Origin: Deltaproteobacteria bacterium | GTDB lineage: Bacteria; Desulfobacterota; Binatia; UBA12015 | DNA length: 43,593 nt | NCBI GenBank assembly: GCA_016874795.1 | Contig: VGTG01000034.1 | Location: 1-43,593 of the forward strand | Direction of reading: 5' to 3' | In this document: positions 24,656-32,658 of the stretch, piece after piece | Layout of the letters: each line of letters starts with the position of its first letter | Numbering within the stretch: position 1 is the first letter of the stretch | The notes under the pieces: generated by a model | Told to the model about the DNA's origin: nothing | What the model saw: only the letters and a program-made list of their open reading frames with translations | Databases searched by the model: none | Translations under genes and position numbers: made by a program

Positions 24656-25605
24656 TGATCGCGAAGAGCGCAAAGCGACACTCGACGCTCCGGCGTCTCC
24701 CGCTGCTCGCCGTCGCGGTGGGCTGCGGCTCGAATCTGAGCATGGGGGGCGGCATCGCCGGGACCTCCTCGGTGTCGGGGCCGATCTCGGGCTTCGGGAG
24801 CATCATCGTCGGTGGCGTCGAATTCGACACGGGCTCCGCCACGGTGACGATCGAAGGCAATCCCGCGGACGTTGCCGATCTACGCCTCGGAATGGTGGCG
24901 CTGGTGCGGGGTACGATCGAGCCGCGACGCGCCGCCGGCGTCGCCGAGACCGTTCGCGTCGATCACCTCGCTCGAGGACCGCTCGCGCTCGTCGATCCGG
25001 GTGCTGCGCGACTCTCGCTCCTCGGGCAGGAGATCGTCGCCGACGCGAGCACGGTCTTCGAGCCCGTTCCCTTCGCGGAGCTCGCGCCGGGCGACCGCGT
25101 CGCGGTCAGCGGCTTTCTCGGCGGCGATGGCCGCATCCGTGCCACGCGGATCGCGGCGCCCGAGGACGGAGAGATCGAGCTGACCGGCCTCGTCGCCGAT
25201 CTCGACCCGGCCGCGCTGACCTTCCGCATCGGGGGCCTCGTCGTCCAGTTCGCCGGCGCGGTCGTCGAGGGCGCGCCGAGCGGCGGCCTCGTGGACGAGC
25301 TTCTCGTCGAAGTGGAAGCGGAGGTTCCTCCGGCGAACGACGTCCTCACGGCGGTCGGCGTCGAGGTGTTCGATTCGTCGCTCGCCGAGGAAGGCGACGG
25401 CCTCGACGTCGAGGGCTTCGTCACGCGGGTCCCTTCGCCCGACGAGCTCGTGCTGAACGAGACGCAACCGGTCCGGCTCACGGCCGAGACGCGATTCGAA
25501 GGCGGCGATCGCGCCGATCTCGTCGTCGGCGCCCGGGTCGACGTCGAAGGTGTCGCCGGGGAGGGCGGACTTCTCATCGCACGAGAGGTCGAGTTCCTGC
25601 GGTAG
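24652..25605 (+). CDS. DUF5666 lipoprotein
   Basis: A 317-residue exported protein: a basic n-region, LLAVAVGCGS lipobox (Cys25), then several OB-like beta-rich repeats of the type GxVxGFGSIIVGGVEFDTGSA, LAPGDRVAVSGFLGGDGRIRA and ELTGLVADLDPAALTFRIGG that mark DUF5666. Its GTG start overlaps the DUF6502 stop. Function unknown; the coupling to DUF6502 says they work in one process at the cell envelope. Confidence 0.8.
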   Translation: MMIAKSAKRHSTLRRLPLLAVAVGCGSNLSMGGGIAGTSSVSGPISGFGSIIVGGVEFDTGSATVTIEGNPADVADLRLGMVALVRGTIEPRRAAGVAETVRVDHLARGPLALVDPGAARLSLLGQEIVADASTVFEPVPFAELAPGDRVAVSGFLGGDGRIRATRIAAPEDGEIELTGLVADLDPAALTFRIGGLVVQFAGAVVEGAPSGGLVDELLVEVEAEVPPANDVLTAVGVEVFDSSLAEEGDGLDVEGFVTRVPSPDELVLNETQPVRLTAETRFEGGDRADLVVGARVDVEGVAGEGGLLIAREVEFLR

Positions 25606-25620
25606 CCGAGACCGAATCCC

Positions 25621-26364
25621 CTACGCCGCAGGCCGGTGCACACTCGACAGCTCCGACGCGAACAGAGCGTGCGTCCGCGCCATCAGCTCCTCGACGGAAA
25701 GATTCGCGAAGCTCTCGGGCGGGATCTCGTCGAGGATGCGCACGCGGATGTCGTGGTGCCCACGCAGCGTGAAGCCGCGCTTCGGAAGCGCGTGGCTCGT
25801 GCCCTCGACGACGATCGGCAGGAGCGGCACGCGCTCCGACTTCGCGAGCTGGAACGCGCCGCGCTTGAACGGCTTCAATCGCCCGTCTGCGGAGCGCGTT
25901 CCCTCCGGGAAGATCATCACCGAGCTGCCCTCGGCGAGCGTCTTCTCGCACGCGGACATCATCGCGGTGATGCTCGCCGCGTCGCCGCGGCGAAGCTTGA
26001 TGTAGCGGTTCATCGACATGTTCCACCCGATGCACGGCACGCGGAAGATCTCGATCTTCGAGACCCACTTGTAGTGCACGAAGAGACGGAACAGCACGAG
26101 GATGTCGAGCAGCGACTGGTGGTTCGCGACCATCACGTACGCGCAGTCGCGGCGAATCCGCTCGCGCCCGCGGATCGTGACCCGCCAGATCGGATTGAGC
26201 CACGTGTAGATCGACGCCCAGAAGCACGTGAACAGGTGCAACGCGCGAAGCCGCCGATCGAAGAGGACCGTCACCGCCCAGATCAATACCGCGACCGGAA
26301 AGAGCAGGAGCGAGCTCACGGTGATGAAGACCCAGAACAGGGAGGAGAGGACAGTAGCGAGCAT
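25621..26364 (-). CDS. 1-acyl-sn-glycerol-3-phosphate acyltransferase (PlsC family)
   Basis: A membrane acyltransferase making phosphatidic acid. Of its 247 residues, about 5-35 form one or two N-terminal membrane helices; the catalytic NHQSLLD (His82, Asp87) and substrate motif FPEGTRS (152-158) are intact, as are the cofactor-side KxEIFRVPxIGW and VVEGTSHALPK segments. ATG 26364 is chosen because the coding region upstream in this frame is not protein-like. It is convergent with the DUF5666 gene and divergent from MATE. Confidence 0.93.
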   Translation of the reverse strand: MLATVLSSLFWVFITVSSLLLFPVAVLIWAVTVLFDRRLRALHLFTCFWASIYTWLNPIWRVTIRGRERIRRDCAYVMVANHQSLLDILVLFRLFVHYKWVSKIEIFRVPCIGWNMSMNRYIKLRRGDAASITAMMSACEKTLAEGSSVMIFPEGTRSADGRLKPFKRGAFQLAKSERVPLLPIVVEGTSHALPKRGFTLRGHHDIRVRILDEIPPESFANLSVEELMARTHALFASELSSVHRPAA

Positions 26365-26475
26365 TTCGGCCTTCCCTAGCGCAGCCGTCCGGACGCCGCA
26401 CCCGTTCCACGCGCGTACAGACGAGGGCGGAATCCGAGCGGTCGGACCGGAGGAGAGGCGTGCTAGCCTCCCGCG

Positions 26476-27885
26476 ATGTCCTCGGAGCGCGTCGTTACCG
26501 TTTCCCGGTCCGTCTGGTCGCGGCAGGCGCTCGAGGGCTACCGCGAGATGTGGCGTCTCGCTTGGCCGGTCAGCGTTTCGTCCGCGACGGTGATGCTCGC
26601 GCAGATCGCGAACCTGTTCTGGATCGGACACCTCGGAACCGAAGCCGTCGCCGCGGTCTCTCTTTGCAGCCACGTGCTGTTCATGGCGTTCGGGCTGACG
26701 CAGATCGTCTCCGTCTCCGGCGTCGCCGTGGTCGCGCGACGTATCGGTGAGGGGGACGCGCGCGAGGCGTTCGCCGCTTCCGTGCACGCAGCCGTGCTCG
26801 GCGCGATCCTCGGCGTGATCGTCGGCGGCGCCGGCTGGCTCGGTGCCGGTCCACTCGTCGCGTTCTTCGACACGGAGCCGGCGGTGACGCGGGTCGCGGT
26901 ACCGTTCCTCGAGATCACGCTCGCGGCGCACGCCTTCTTCTTCGTCTCGATGGCGCTCGGCGCGGCATACCACGGGATGGGCGACACGCGTACGCCGATG
27001 ATCGTGAGCACGGCGGTCGTCGCGCTCAATGCGATCCTCGATCCGCTCCTGATCTTCGCGCCGGGCGAGCTCGTGGTCGGCGGCTTCGACGTCGGCTTCC
27101 TCGGCCTCGGCCTCGGCGTGCAAGGTGCTGCGATCTCCGACGTGATCGCGACGGCGCTCGGCTGCTTCGTATTCCTCGCACTCTGGCTCCTCGATGGCCC
27201 GTTCCCGAAGGCCGCGCGCGGCGCGGTACGCATCCGTCCGGTCGAGCTCTGGCGTCTCCTCGAGATCGGGATCCCGGCGAGCGTCAGCATGCTCGCGCGG
27301 CCGCTGTCGACGTTCTTCCTCCTGAAGGTGATCGCTTCGTTCGGCACCGCACCGCTCGCGGCGTTCGGCATCGCACTGCGCGCGTTCTCGCTGAACTGGA
27401 TCCCCTACTCCGGCTTGAACGCCGCGGTCGCGACGCTCGTCGGACAGCGGCTCGGTGCGCGCGACCAGGGCGGCGCCTGGCGCGTCGTCGAGCGCGGCCT
27501 CGCTCTGGGGACGGCTCTCGGCTTCGCGTTCTGCGCCGCCTACGTCGCCTGGGCGGAGGAGTTCATCGCGTTCTTCGACGCGTCGCCGGCGGTGATCGCG
27601 GCCGGCGTGCCGTTCCTGCAGATGATCGCGGTCGGGATCCTGTTCAACGGACCGGCGCTCCCGATGTCCGCGGCGATGAACGGCGCGGGCGACACGCGTC
27701 CGCCGATGATCGCGGCGTTCCTCGCGAACTGGCCGTTGAAGCTGCCGCTCGCGTGGGCCCTCGCGATCCCGTTCGGACTCGGCGTCGAGGGCGTGTGGTG
27801 GGGGATGTTCGTGTCGATCCTCGCGGAAGCGGTCGCGCTCTGGCTCTGGTTCCGTCGCGGCCGCTGGACGCAGACGTCCGTCTGA
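26476..27885 (+). CDS. MATE family efflux transporter
   Basis: A 469-residue, twelve-helix cation-coupled drug or metabolite exporter. Two MATE repeats are visible: MWRLAWPVSVSSATVMLAQIAN...FWIGHLG early and RLLEIGIPASVSMLARPLS near 260, with the conserved AAYHGMGDTRTPM and its second-half counterpart MNGAGDTRPPM. No specific substrate can be read. The gene is isolated, with a 110-base gap to the divergent plsC-type gene and convergent with the HupE-like pair ten bases away. Confidence 0.93.
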   Translation: MSSERVVTVSRSVWSRQALEGYREMWRLAWPVSVSSATVMLAQIANLFWIGHLGTEAVAAVSLCSHVLFMAFGLTQIVSVSGVAVVARRIGEGDAREAFAASVHAAVLGAILGVIVGGAGWLGAGPLVAFFDTEPAVTRVAVPFLEITLAAHAFFFVSMALGAAYHGMGDTRTPMIVSTAVVALNAILDPLLIFAPGELVVGGFDVGFLGLGLGVQGAAISDVIATALGCFVFLALWLLDGPFPKAARGAVRIRPVELWRLLEIGIPASVSMLARPLSTFFLLKVIASFGTAPLAAFGIALRAFSLNWIPYSGLNAAVATLVGQRLGARDQGGAWRVVERGLALGTALGFAFCAAYVAWAEEFIAFFDASPAVIAAGVPFLQMIAVGILFNGPALPMSAAMNGAGDTRPPMIAAFLANWPLKLPLAWALAIPFGLGVEGVWWGMFVSILAEAVALWLWFRRGRWTQTSV

Positions 27886-27895
27886 GGACGCGCCT

Positions 27896-28504
27896 CTACG
27901 ACGGTCCGCGGAGCTCGAGAGCGCTCACGAGGAGCGTGATCGTCGCGATCCAGCTCCCGACGATGCGATACGCGACCTGCGTCCAGAACGCGTCGAAGCG
28001 GAGCATCAGCGAGACGACGTTGCCGAGGATCAGGAGCACGCCCGCGACGAGCCCCGGGACGTAGAGAAGCGGACGCTCGATCTCCTCGAGCTCGCCGAAC
28101 GTCGCGGAGTAGCCGTGCGAAGCCGCCACGATCGCCGCGAACACGACGAGGGCGATCCAGTGGGGCGCCCACCGAGCCGCGACGAGGATTCCTGCGATCA
28201 GCGCGCCGGCGCGAGCGACCCAGGGAAGCGACGGCAGCGCGACTCTCGTCGCCGCGAGCGCGCTGCCGAGGAGCGTCGCAACGAGGATCGCTCCGAGGAG
28301 GCTCGGCAGGTTCGGCTCGGGCTGCTGCCCGGCGAGGAGCGCCAGTGCCAGCACGACGAGCAGCGACTCCGGATGCGTGACCGGCTGCAGTACGCCGGCG
28401 TAGAAGTCGCCCGCCGCGAGCGTCCCGTGCGCGAACGCGACGGTCGGGACGAGACAGAGCGCCGCCGCGAGACCGGCGACACACGCGAGCCCCCCCGCCC
28501 TCAC
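27896..28504 (-). CDS. HupE/UreJ-like membrane protein, degenerate paralogue
   Basis: A 202-residue protein with a cleavable signal peptide (ending VAFAHG) and about six membrane helices. It resembles its upstream neighbour in length and layout, but the HupE metal motif HPxxGxDH is reduced to THPESLL, while one histidine remains in ASHGYSATFGE. GTG at 28504 overlaps the upstream stop, GTGA. Together with that gene it could make a two-subunit nickel or cobalt importer, with this one as non-binding partner. No urease or hydrogenase is in the window. Confidence 0.7.
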   Translation of the reverse strand: MRAGGLACVAGLAAALCLVPTVAFAHGTLAAGDFYAGVLQPVTHPESLLVVLALALLAGQQPEPNLPSLLGAILVATLLGSALAATRVALPSLPWVARAGALIAGILVAARWAPHWIALVVFAAIVAASHGYSATFGELEEIERPLLYVPGLVAGVLLILGNVVSLMLRFDAFWTQVAYRIVGSWIATITLLVSALELRGPS

Positions 28505-29109
28505 GCGAGGAGCAGGCTCGCCGCGAGATAGAGCCCGATGATCACGATCACCGTTCCGCCCGCGCGCAGGATGTGGAGACCCGAAGGGAGCTTGATCACG
28601 AACCCGATCAGGATGCCGGTGAGATGGATCAGCCCCGTCGAAAGCACGAAGCCGGCGCTGTATTCGACGGCGCCCACCTGCCCGGGAAGCTCGAGGCCGT
28701 GCGCGTAGCCGTGAAAGATCGCGAAGAACGCGACGAGGAGCGCCGCCACCCAGAGCGGCGGCCGCTGATCGAGCGCGATCATCGAGCCGAGGACGATCAC
28801 CGACATCGCGATGCCGAGCTCGACCCACGGCACCGGCAAGCCGATGATTCCGGCGACCCCGCCGAGGGCCATCACCATCGGGAACGCGACGGGGAGGATC
28901 CACAGCGCCGGCGGGCCGAGCTGCGCGCCCCAGATGCCGACCGCGAGCATCGCGAGCACGTGATCGATGCCGCCGAGCGGGTGCAGGAAGCCGGCCCAGA
29001 ACCCGCCGATCGAGCCGGTGTGCGCCTGCGCGACGCTCGGGAGAAGCACGAGCACGAGGGCGCCGACGAGGACGCCCGTCCTCTCGAAGCGAAGCGTTCT
29101 TCTCGACAT
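28501..29109 (-). CDS. HupE/UreJ family permease (Ni2+/Co2+ importer)
   Basis: A 202-residue secreted-N-terminus membrane protein. After a signal peptide ending VAQAHTG, the motif HPLGGIDHVLAM gives the HPxxGxDH metal-binding signature, and FFAIFHGYAHGLEL supplies the second histidine cluster of the family. Six to seven hydrophobic segments follow. HupE and UreJ carry nickel (some cobalt) for hydrogenase and urease. The stop is coupled to the paralogous gene downstream. Confidence 0.88.
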   Translation of the reverse strand: MSRRTLRFERTGVLVGALVLVLLPSVAQAHTGSIGGFWAGFLHPLGGIDHVLAMLAVGIWGAQLGPPALWILPVAFPMVMALGGVAGIIGLPVPWVELGIAMSVIVLGSMIALDQRPPLWVAALLVAFFAIFHGYAHGLELPGQVGAVEYSAGFVLSTGLIHLTGILIGFVIKLPSGLHILRAGGTVIVIIGLYLAASLLLA

Positions 29110-29228
29110 GCGGTCGACGATACGGGGTCGCCGCCGACTCCGGCAAGCGGACGGTCCCGCTCGCTCCCAGGCGCTCTAGAGAGCCTTGCCGCTCGCGATC
29201 ACCGTCGCGCGCGCCACGAGCGTCGCGG

Positions 29229-30485
29229 TCAAGCCCAGTGCAGCATCCGGTGCGTCTCGAGGAGACGTTGGCGGATCGGGATGTCGAACGGGCAAGCCGC
29301 CTCGCAGGGGGCCGGGCAGTGCGTGCAGCTCGAAGCGGAGCGCGCCACGTCGACCTTCGCGTACATCCGCATCGCTTCGCGCTGCTGCTTGTACGTCTCG
29401 GCGTACATGCGGAAGCGCAGCAGGTCGTCGATCGCGACCTCGTTCGGACAGGAATCGAGGCACTCCCCGCAGCCGGGCCGGCAGTACCGGTTCGACACGA
29501 GCCGGTCGTACTTCTCGAGCACGGCCGTGTCCTGCGACGTCATCGGCTGTCCCGACGCGTACAGGTACTCGTCGATCTGCGGAAAGTGGGCGATCGTCAC
29601 GACGAGACCGCTCACGTCGGGATTCGACAGAACCCACTTGAACGCGGCCTGCGCGAACGACTCGCGCTCCGTCGGCGTGAAGTCCGCGAGCTGGCTGTGG
29701 TACGCGCCCTTCAGCGTCTTCATCGCGACGACGCCGACGCCCTTCTCCTTCGCGTCGTGGAAGATGTCGTGCAGGTCGGGCCAGTTCTTGAAGTTGTACG
29801 CGACCATGATGACGTCGAAGCGGCCGCTGTCGACCGCGTGGCGCATCACCGTCTCGAGGTCCGGCGTGTGGCTCGAGACGCCGAGGAAGCGGACCTTCCC
29901 CTGCTCCTTCAACCGGCCTGCTGCCTCGTGGATGTTCGGCGCCATGAGCCGGTCGACCGTGTTCACCGCGTGGATGTGCACGAGGTCGAGGTACTCGAGG
30001 TTCATCCGCTTCAGGCTCGCGTTCACCGACTCGATCACCTCGGAGACCGGCGTGTCGTCGGCGAGGTGGCCGTCCGTCGTGCAGAATTTCGAGACGATGA
30101 AGAGCTGGTCGCGCGGCGTCCCGCGGATGCCCTCGCCGAGCGTCGTCTCGGAGACCGCGTCGGAGTAGTCCGGCGACGTGTCGAAGTAGTTGACGCCGCG
30201 CTCGATCGCGCGGCGGACGACCTTCGGATCGGTCAGGTCCGAGCAGCCGAACGAGATGTCCGACATCGCGAAGCCCGTCTTCCCGAGCGGCCGGTGCGAC
30301 ACGACCTTCGAGTCCGCCCAGCGCGCCTGCGGCGCCTCCGCCTCGGGCGCTTCGCGGACGAGGAAGAGCTGCGTCCCGTACTTGCAGGCGGCGACCGCCG
30401 CGGCGCCGCCGGCTACGACGCCCCCCGAGGTGAGGAGCGTGCGCCGGCTGATGCGCGGGTTTTCCTTCCCGTCCGTGTCCGCCAT
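29229..30485 (-). CDS. Tat-exported aldo/keto reductase with two 4Fe-4S motifs
   Basis: A 418-residue protein with a twin-arginine signal (RISRRTLLTSGG, Arg14-Arg15), so it is exported folded with its cofactors. The AKR barrel follows: KTGFAMSDISFGCSDL, YFDTSPDYSDA (the Asp-Tyr pair), DLVHIHAVNT and the GVSSHTPDLETVMRH segment. The C-terminal part holds two ferredoxin-type cysteine clusters, CRPGCGECLDSCP and CTHCPAPCEAACP. GGGAGG eight bases before ATG 30485 is a near-perfect ribosome site. Substrate and electron partner unknown. Between it and hupE (29110-29228) I see no gene. Confidence 0.9.
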   Translation of the reverse strand: MADTDGKENPRISRRTLLTSGGVVAGGAAAVAACKYGTQLFLVREAPEAEAPQARWADSKVVSHRPLGKTGFAMSDISFGCSDLTDPKVVRRAIERGVNYFDTSPDYSDAVSETTLGEGIRGTPRDQLFIVSKFCTTDGHLADDTPVSEVIESVNASLKRMNLEYLDLVHIHAVNTVDRLMAPNIHEAAGRLKEQGKVRFLGVSSHTPDLETVMRHAVDSGRFDVIMVAYNFKNWPDLHDIFHDAKEKGVGVVAMKTLKGAYHSQLADFTPTERESFAQAAFKWVLSNPDVSGLVVTIAHFPQIDEYLYASGQPMTSQDTAVLEKYDRLVSNRYCRPGCGECLDSCPNEVAIDDLLRFRMYAETYKQQREAMRMYAKVDVARSASSCTHCPAPCEAACPFDIPIRQRLLETHRMLHWA

Positions 30486-30552
30486 TCGTACCTCCCGTCG
30501 TCGTTCGACTCTCACGAGCCTACACGGGCGGGAGCCGGATACAACCGCGAGC

Positions 30553-31569
30553 TCAGCGACGCGGCAGGCGGCGCGGGATCGACGGCGTGCAGCGGATGCT
30601 GCCGCGGCCGATCGGCGCGCGATGCGCGAGGAAGCTCGACGGCGTGCAGAGCGAGCCCGACCCGAGCGTCGAGGCGAGAGGCGCACCGGGATTGCTGTAG
30701 CGGAAGCGCACCACGTCCGTGCCGTTGCCGAACGCGTTCCCGAAGTTCGCGAGGTAGACGTCGCGCGTGTCGAAGCCCGGCCCCTGCCCGAACGCGAGGT
30801 TCGAAGGCCAGTTGAGGAGCGGATCCTCCGAGAGCTCGACGACCTCGCGCGAAGGCGTCACCGCGAGGAGCATCCCGCCCCCGACGACGAGCAGGTTTCC
30901 CGCGCGGTCGAACGCGATGCCGTCCGCGATCGGCAATCCTTCCGCATAGAGCTCGGGCTCGCCGAGCGAGCCGTCGGAGAGAAGCCGCATCCGGATGATG
31001 TGTCCCGGGAGCGTCAGCGCGACGTAGAGCCAGCTCTGGCCGCCGGTCTCCCACGTCGCGAGGCCGTTCGGGAAGTTGAGTCCGCTCGCGAGAACGAAGG
31101 GCTCGCCGTCGATGATCTCGACGATGTTTCCGCTCGTCGAGCCGCTGACGAAGACGCGCCCGCTGCGGATCGATTGCACGACGAAGTTCGGGCCGCCGAT
31201 TCCCTCCGCGAAGAGAGTCGACTCGCCGTCGGGCGTCACCGCCCAGATGCGATCGTTCGGAACCGAGGTCGCGAGGATGCGGCCGTCGGCGAGGACCGTG
31301 ATGCCCGCGAGCGGTCCCTGCACCGTCGCGAGGAGCTCGCCGACGCCGTCCGGCCCGAAGCTCAGGAGGTCGCCCGTCGTGCTGCCGACGATCAGCCGAC
31401 CGTCGCGCGTGAACGCGAGCCCTTCGGGCCCGGCGAGATCGCCCGCGAAGACCTCGACGGGTCCCGCAACCGGCGGCCGCGCCGCGGCGGGCACGGCAGA
31501 GAGAGCGACGAGTACGACGAGCGCGGCGGCGAGAGTCGCGACACGGGAGAGGCGAGCGGGAGTCGGCAT
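30553..31569 (-). CDS. Secreted SMP-30/NHL-like beta-propeller protein
   Basis: A 338-residue periplasmic protein: signal peptide (LVALSAVPAAARP), then a series of propeller blades of the form GPEGLAFTRDGRLIVGSTTGDL, GITVLADGRILATSVPNDRI, NFPNGLATWETGG, IADGIAFDRAGNLLVVGGG. This fits SMP-30/gluconolactonase or Virginiamycin-B-lyase-like sugar-lactonase folds; catalytic metal residues cannot be placed with confidence. The last 30 residues (RGSIRCTPSIPRRLPRR) are basic and may be read-through after a lost stop. It is followed 67 bases on by the AKR gene in the same direction. Confidence 0.78.
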   Translation of the reverse strand: MPTPARLSRVATLAAALVVLVALSAVPAAARPPVAGPVEVFAGDLAGPEGLAFTRDGRLIVGSTTGDLLSFGPDGVGELLATVQGPLAGITVLADGRILATSVPNDRIWAVTPDGESTLFAEGIGGPNFVVQSIRSGRVFVSGSTSGNIVEIIDGEPFVLASGLNFPNGLATWETGGQSWLYVALTLPGHIIRMRLLSDGSLGEPELYAEGLPIADGIAFDRAGNLLVVGGGMLLAVTPSREVVELSEDPLLNWPSNLAFGQGPGFDTRDVYLANFGNAFGNGTDVVRFRYSNPGAPLASTLGSGSLCTPSSFLAHRAPIGRGSIRCTPSIPRRLPRR

Positions 31570-31647
31570 GAGCGGCTTTCCTTTCGTCCGGGAGCGAGAA
31601 CGAGCGCGACTCTACCCCGCGCCCGGCCCCGGACGGAAGGGCGACGC

Positions 31648-31916
31648 TCAGGGCTCCACGGTGTGCTCCCCGTCGACGTTCTCGAACGCGTGTGGACGGC
31701 GCAGGAGAGGAAGTGGTCGTCGAGGAGCCCCACGACCTTCCGCTGCTCGGCATCGATGCCGGCCTCGAGCGTCGCGACGGGATCCTCCGTCTCGCCGTAC
31801 TCGTTCGACACGAACGTCTTGATCGCGTCCTCGAGCCCGGGGCCGAAGCGCACGAGGTGCTGCGACATCGGCTCCCCGCCCATCTGCGCGACGACGAGGT
31901 GCGGGTAGGCCTCCAC
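31648..31916 (-). pseudogene. Small unrecognised gene with an apparent frameshift
   Basis: Read from 31883 (ATG) or 31868 (ATG), the frame encodes MSQHLVRFGPGLEDAIKTFVS, EDPVATLEAGIDAEQRKVV, LLDDHFLSCAVH and then loses protein character around 31695. One base inserted there restores the ending AFENVDGEHTVEP with a stop at 31648. The product would be about 75-90 residues, function unknown. It could be a degraded gene or a sequencing error. The broken frame runs on into the neighbouring propeller gene, which supports a frameshift. The rest of 31917-32003 shows nothing. Confidence 0.4.
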
Positions 31917-32003
31917 TCGTCCACCGTCTCGAAGAACGCTGGCGCCCGCCGCCAAGCGAGGTTGGCGAGACCGCCAGCGGACGTATGCGCCGCGAGGCGG
32001 GCT

Positions 32004-32615
32004 CTATGCCTTCCTTCGGCTGCCGCGCGCGGGCCGGAGGCCGAGCGCGGGCACGAGACGCCGGTGCAGCAGCGCGCGGAGCTCGGACTCGTCGCGGCCT
32101 TCCGGGGACTCCAGCAGGAGGAACGAGAACAGGAAGCGGACGAGGACCTCGCCGATCTCGTCGAGCTCGGCCTCGTCGAACCGGTGGCGGCGAACGATGC
32201 TCCCGAGCGCGCCACGCAGGAACGCGCGCGGGCGAGCCGAGAAGATCCCCTCCGTGTCGAGCCCTCCGGGCGAGAACAGCAGACCGAGCGTCGGGTCGGC
32301 GGGCAGCTCGCGAAGGAAGAAGAGCAGCGCCTCGACGACGCGATCCGCATCCGCGTCGAAGGATTCGAGGTGCTCGAAGAGCCTCCCCGAGAGAAGCGCC
32401 GCCGCGCGGTACTGCGCGAGGGTCAGGATCTCGTCGCGGTCCTTGAAGTAGGCGTAGACGGTCGGGCGAGTGACGCGCGCCTCGGCGGCGATGTCGCCGA
32501 CGCTCGTCTTCTCGCGGCCGAAGCGGCGAACGCAGCGAATCGCGGCGTCCATCAGGCGATCGCGCGCCTCGCTCTCCCCGGAGGGGCTGCTTCCCGCCCA
32601 CGCGGACCGGCGCAT
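32004..32615 (-). CDS. TetR/AcrR family regulator
   Basis: A 203-residue repressor. The helix-turn-helix is at about 20-65 (DRLMDAAIRCVRRFGREKTS, then DIAAEARVTRPTVYAYFKDRDEIL), and the C-terminal ligand domain carries no recognisable motif. It is divergent from the sorbosone-dehydrogenase-like gene; the shared 43-base region holds an inverted repeat over both promoters, so autoregulation and control of that gene are likely. Confidence 0.9.
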   Translation of the reverse strand: MRRSAWAGSSPSGESEARDRLMDAAIRCVRRFGREKTSVGDIAAEARVTRPTVYAYFKDRDEILTLAQYRAAALLSGRLFEHLESFDADADRVVEALLFFLRELPADPTLGLLFSPGGLDTEGIFSARPRAFLRGALGSIVRRHRFDEAELDEIGEVLVRFLFSFLLLESPEGRDESELRALLHRRLVPALGLRPARGSRRKA

Positions 32616-32623
32616 GATCTGAC

Positions 32624-32651
32624 TTTACACAGATAGTCTTATCTGTCAAAT
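32624..32651. promoter_or_regulatory. Overlapping divergent promoters with operator
   Basis: Leftward: TTGACA (32644-32649 on the minus strand) and TAAAGT, 16 bases apart, ahead of the tetR gene. Rightward: TTTACA (32624-32629) and TCAAAT (32646-32651), 16 bases apart, ahead of the propeller-cytochrome gene; its start codon at 32659 then lies about where transcription would begin. The perfect inverted repeat ACAGATA-GTCT-TATCTGT (32629-32646) covers both, as a TetR operator would. Confidence 0.65.
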
Positions 32652-32658
32652 CGACGGC

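Noticed and set aside
25621-27123. PlsC frame extended upstream to 500 codons
   Set aside because: Sequence before MLATVLSS is charged, domain-free and opposes the MATE gene; ATG 26364 starts a normal PlsC.
27896-29109. Part of a hydrogenase or urease cluster
   Set aside because: No structural or accessory gene of either is in the window; the neighbours are MATE and an aldo/keto reductase.
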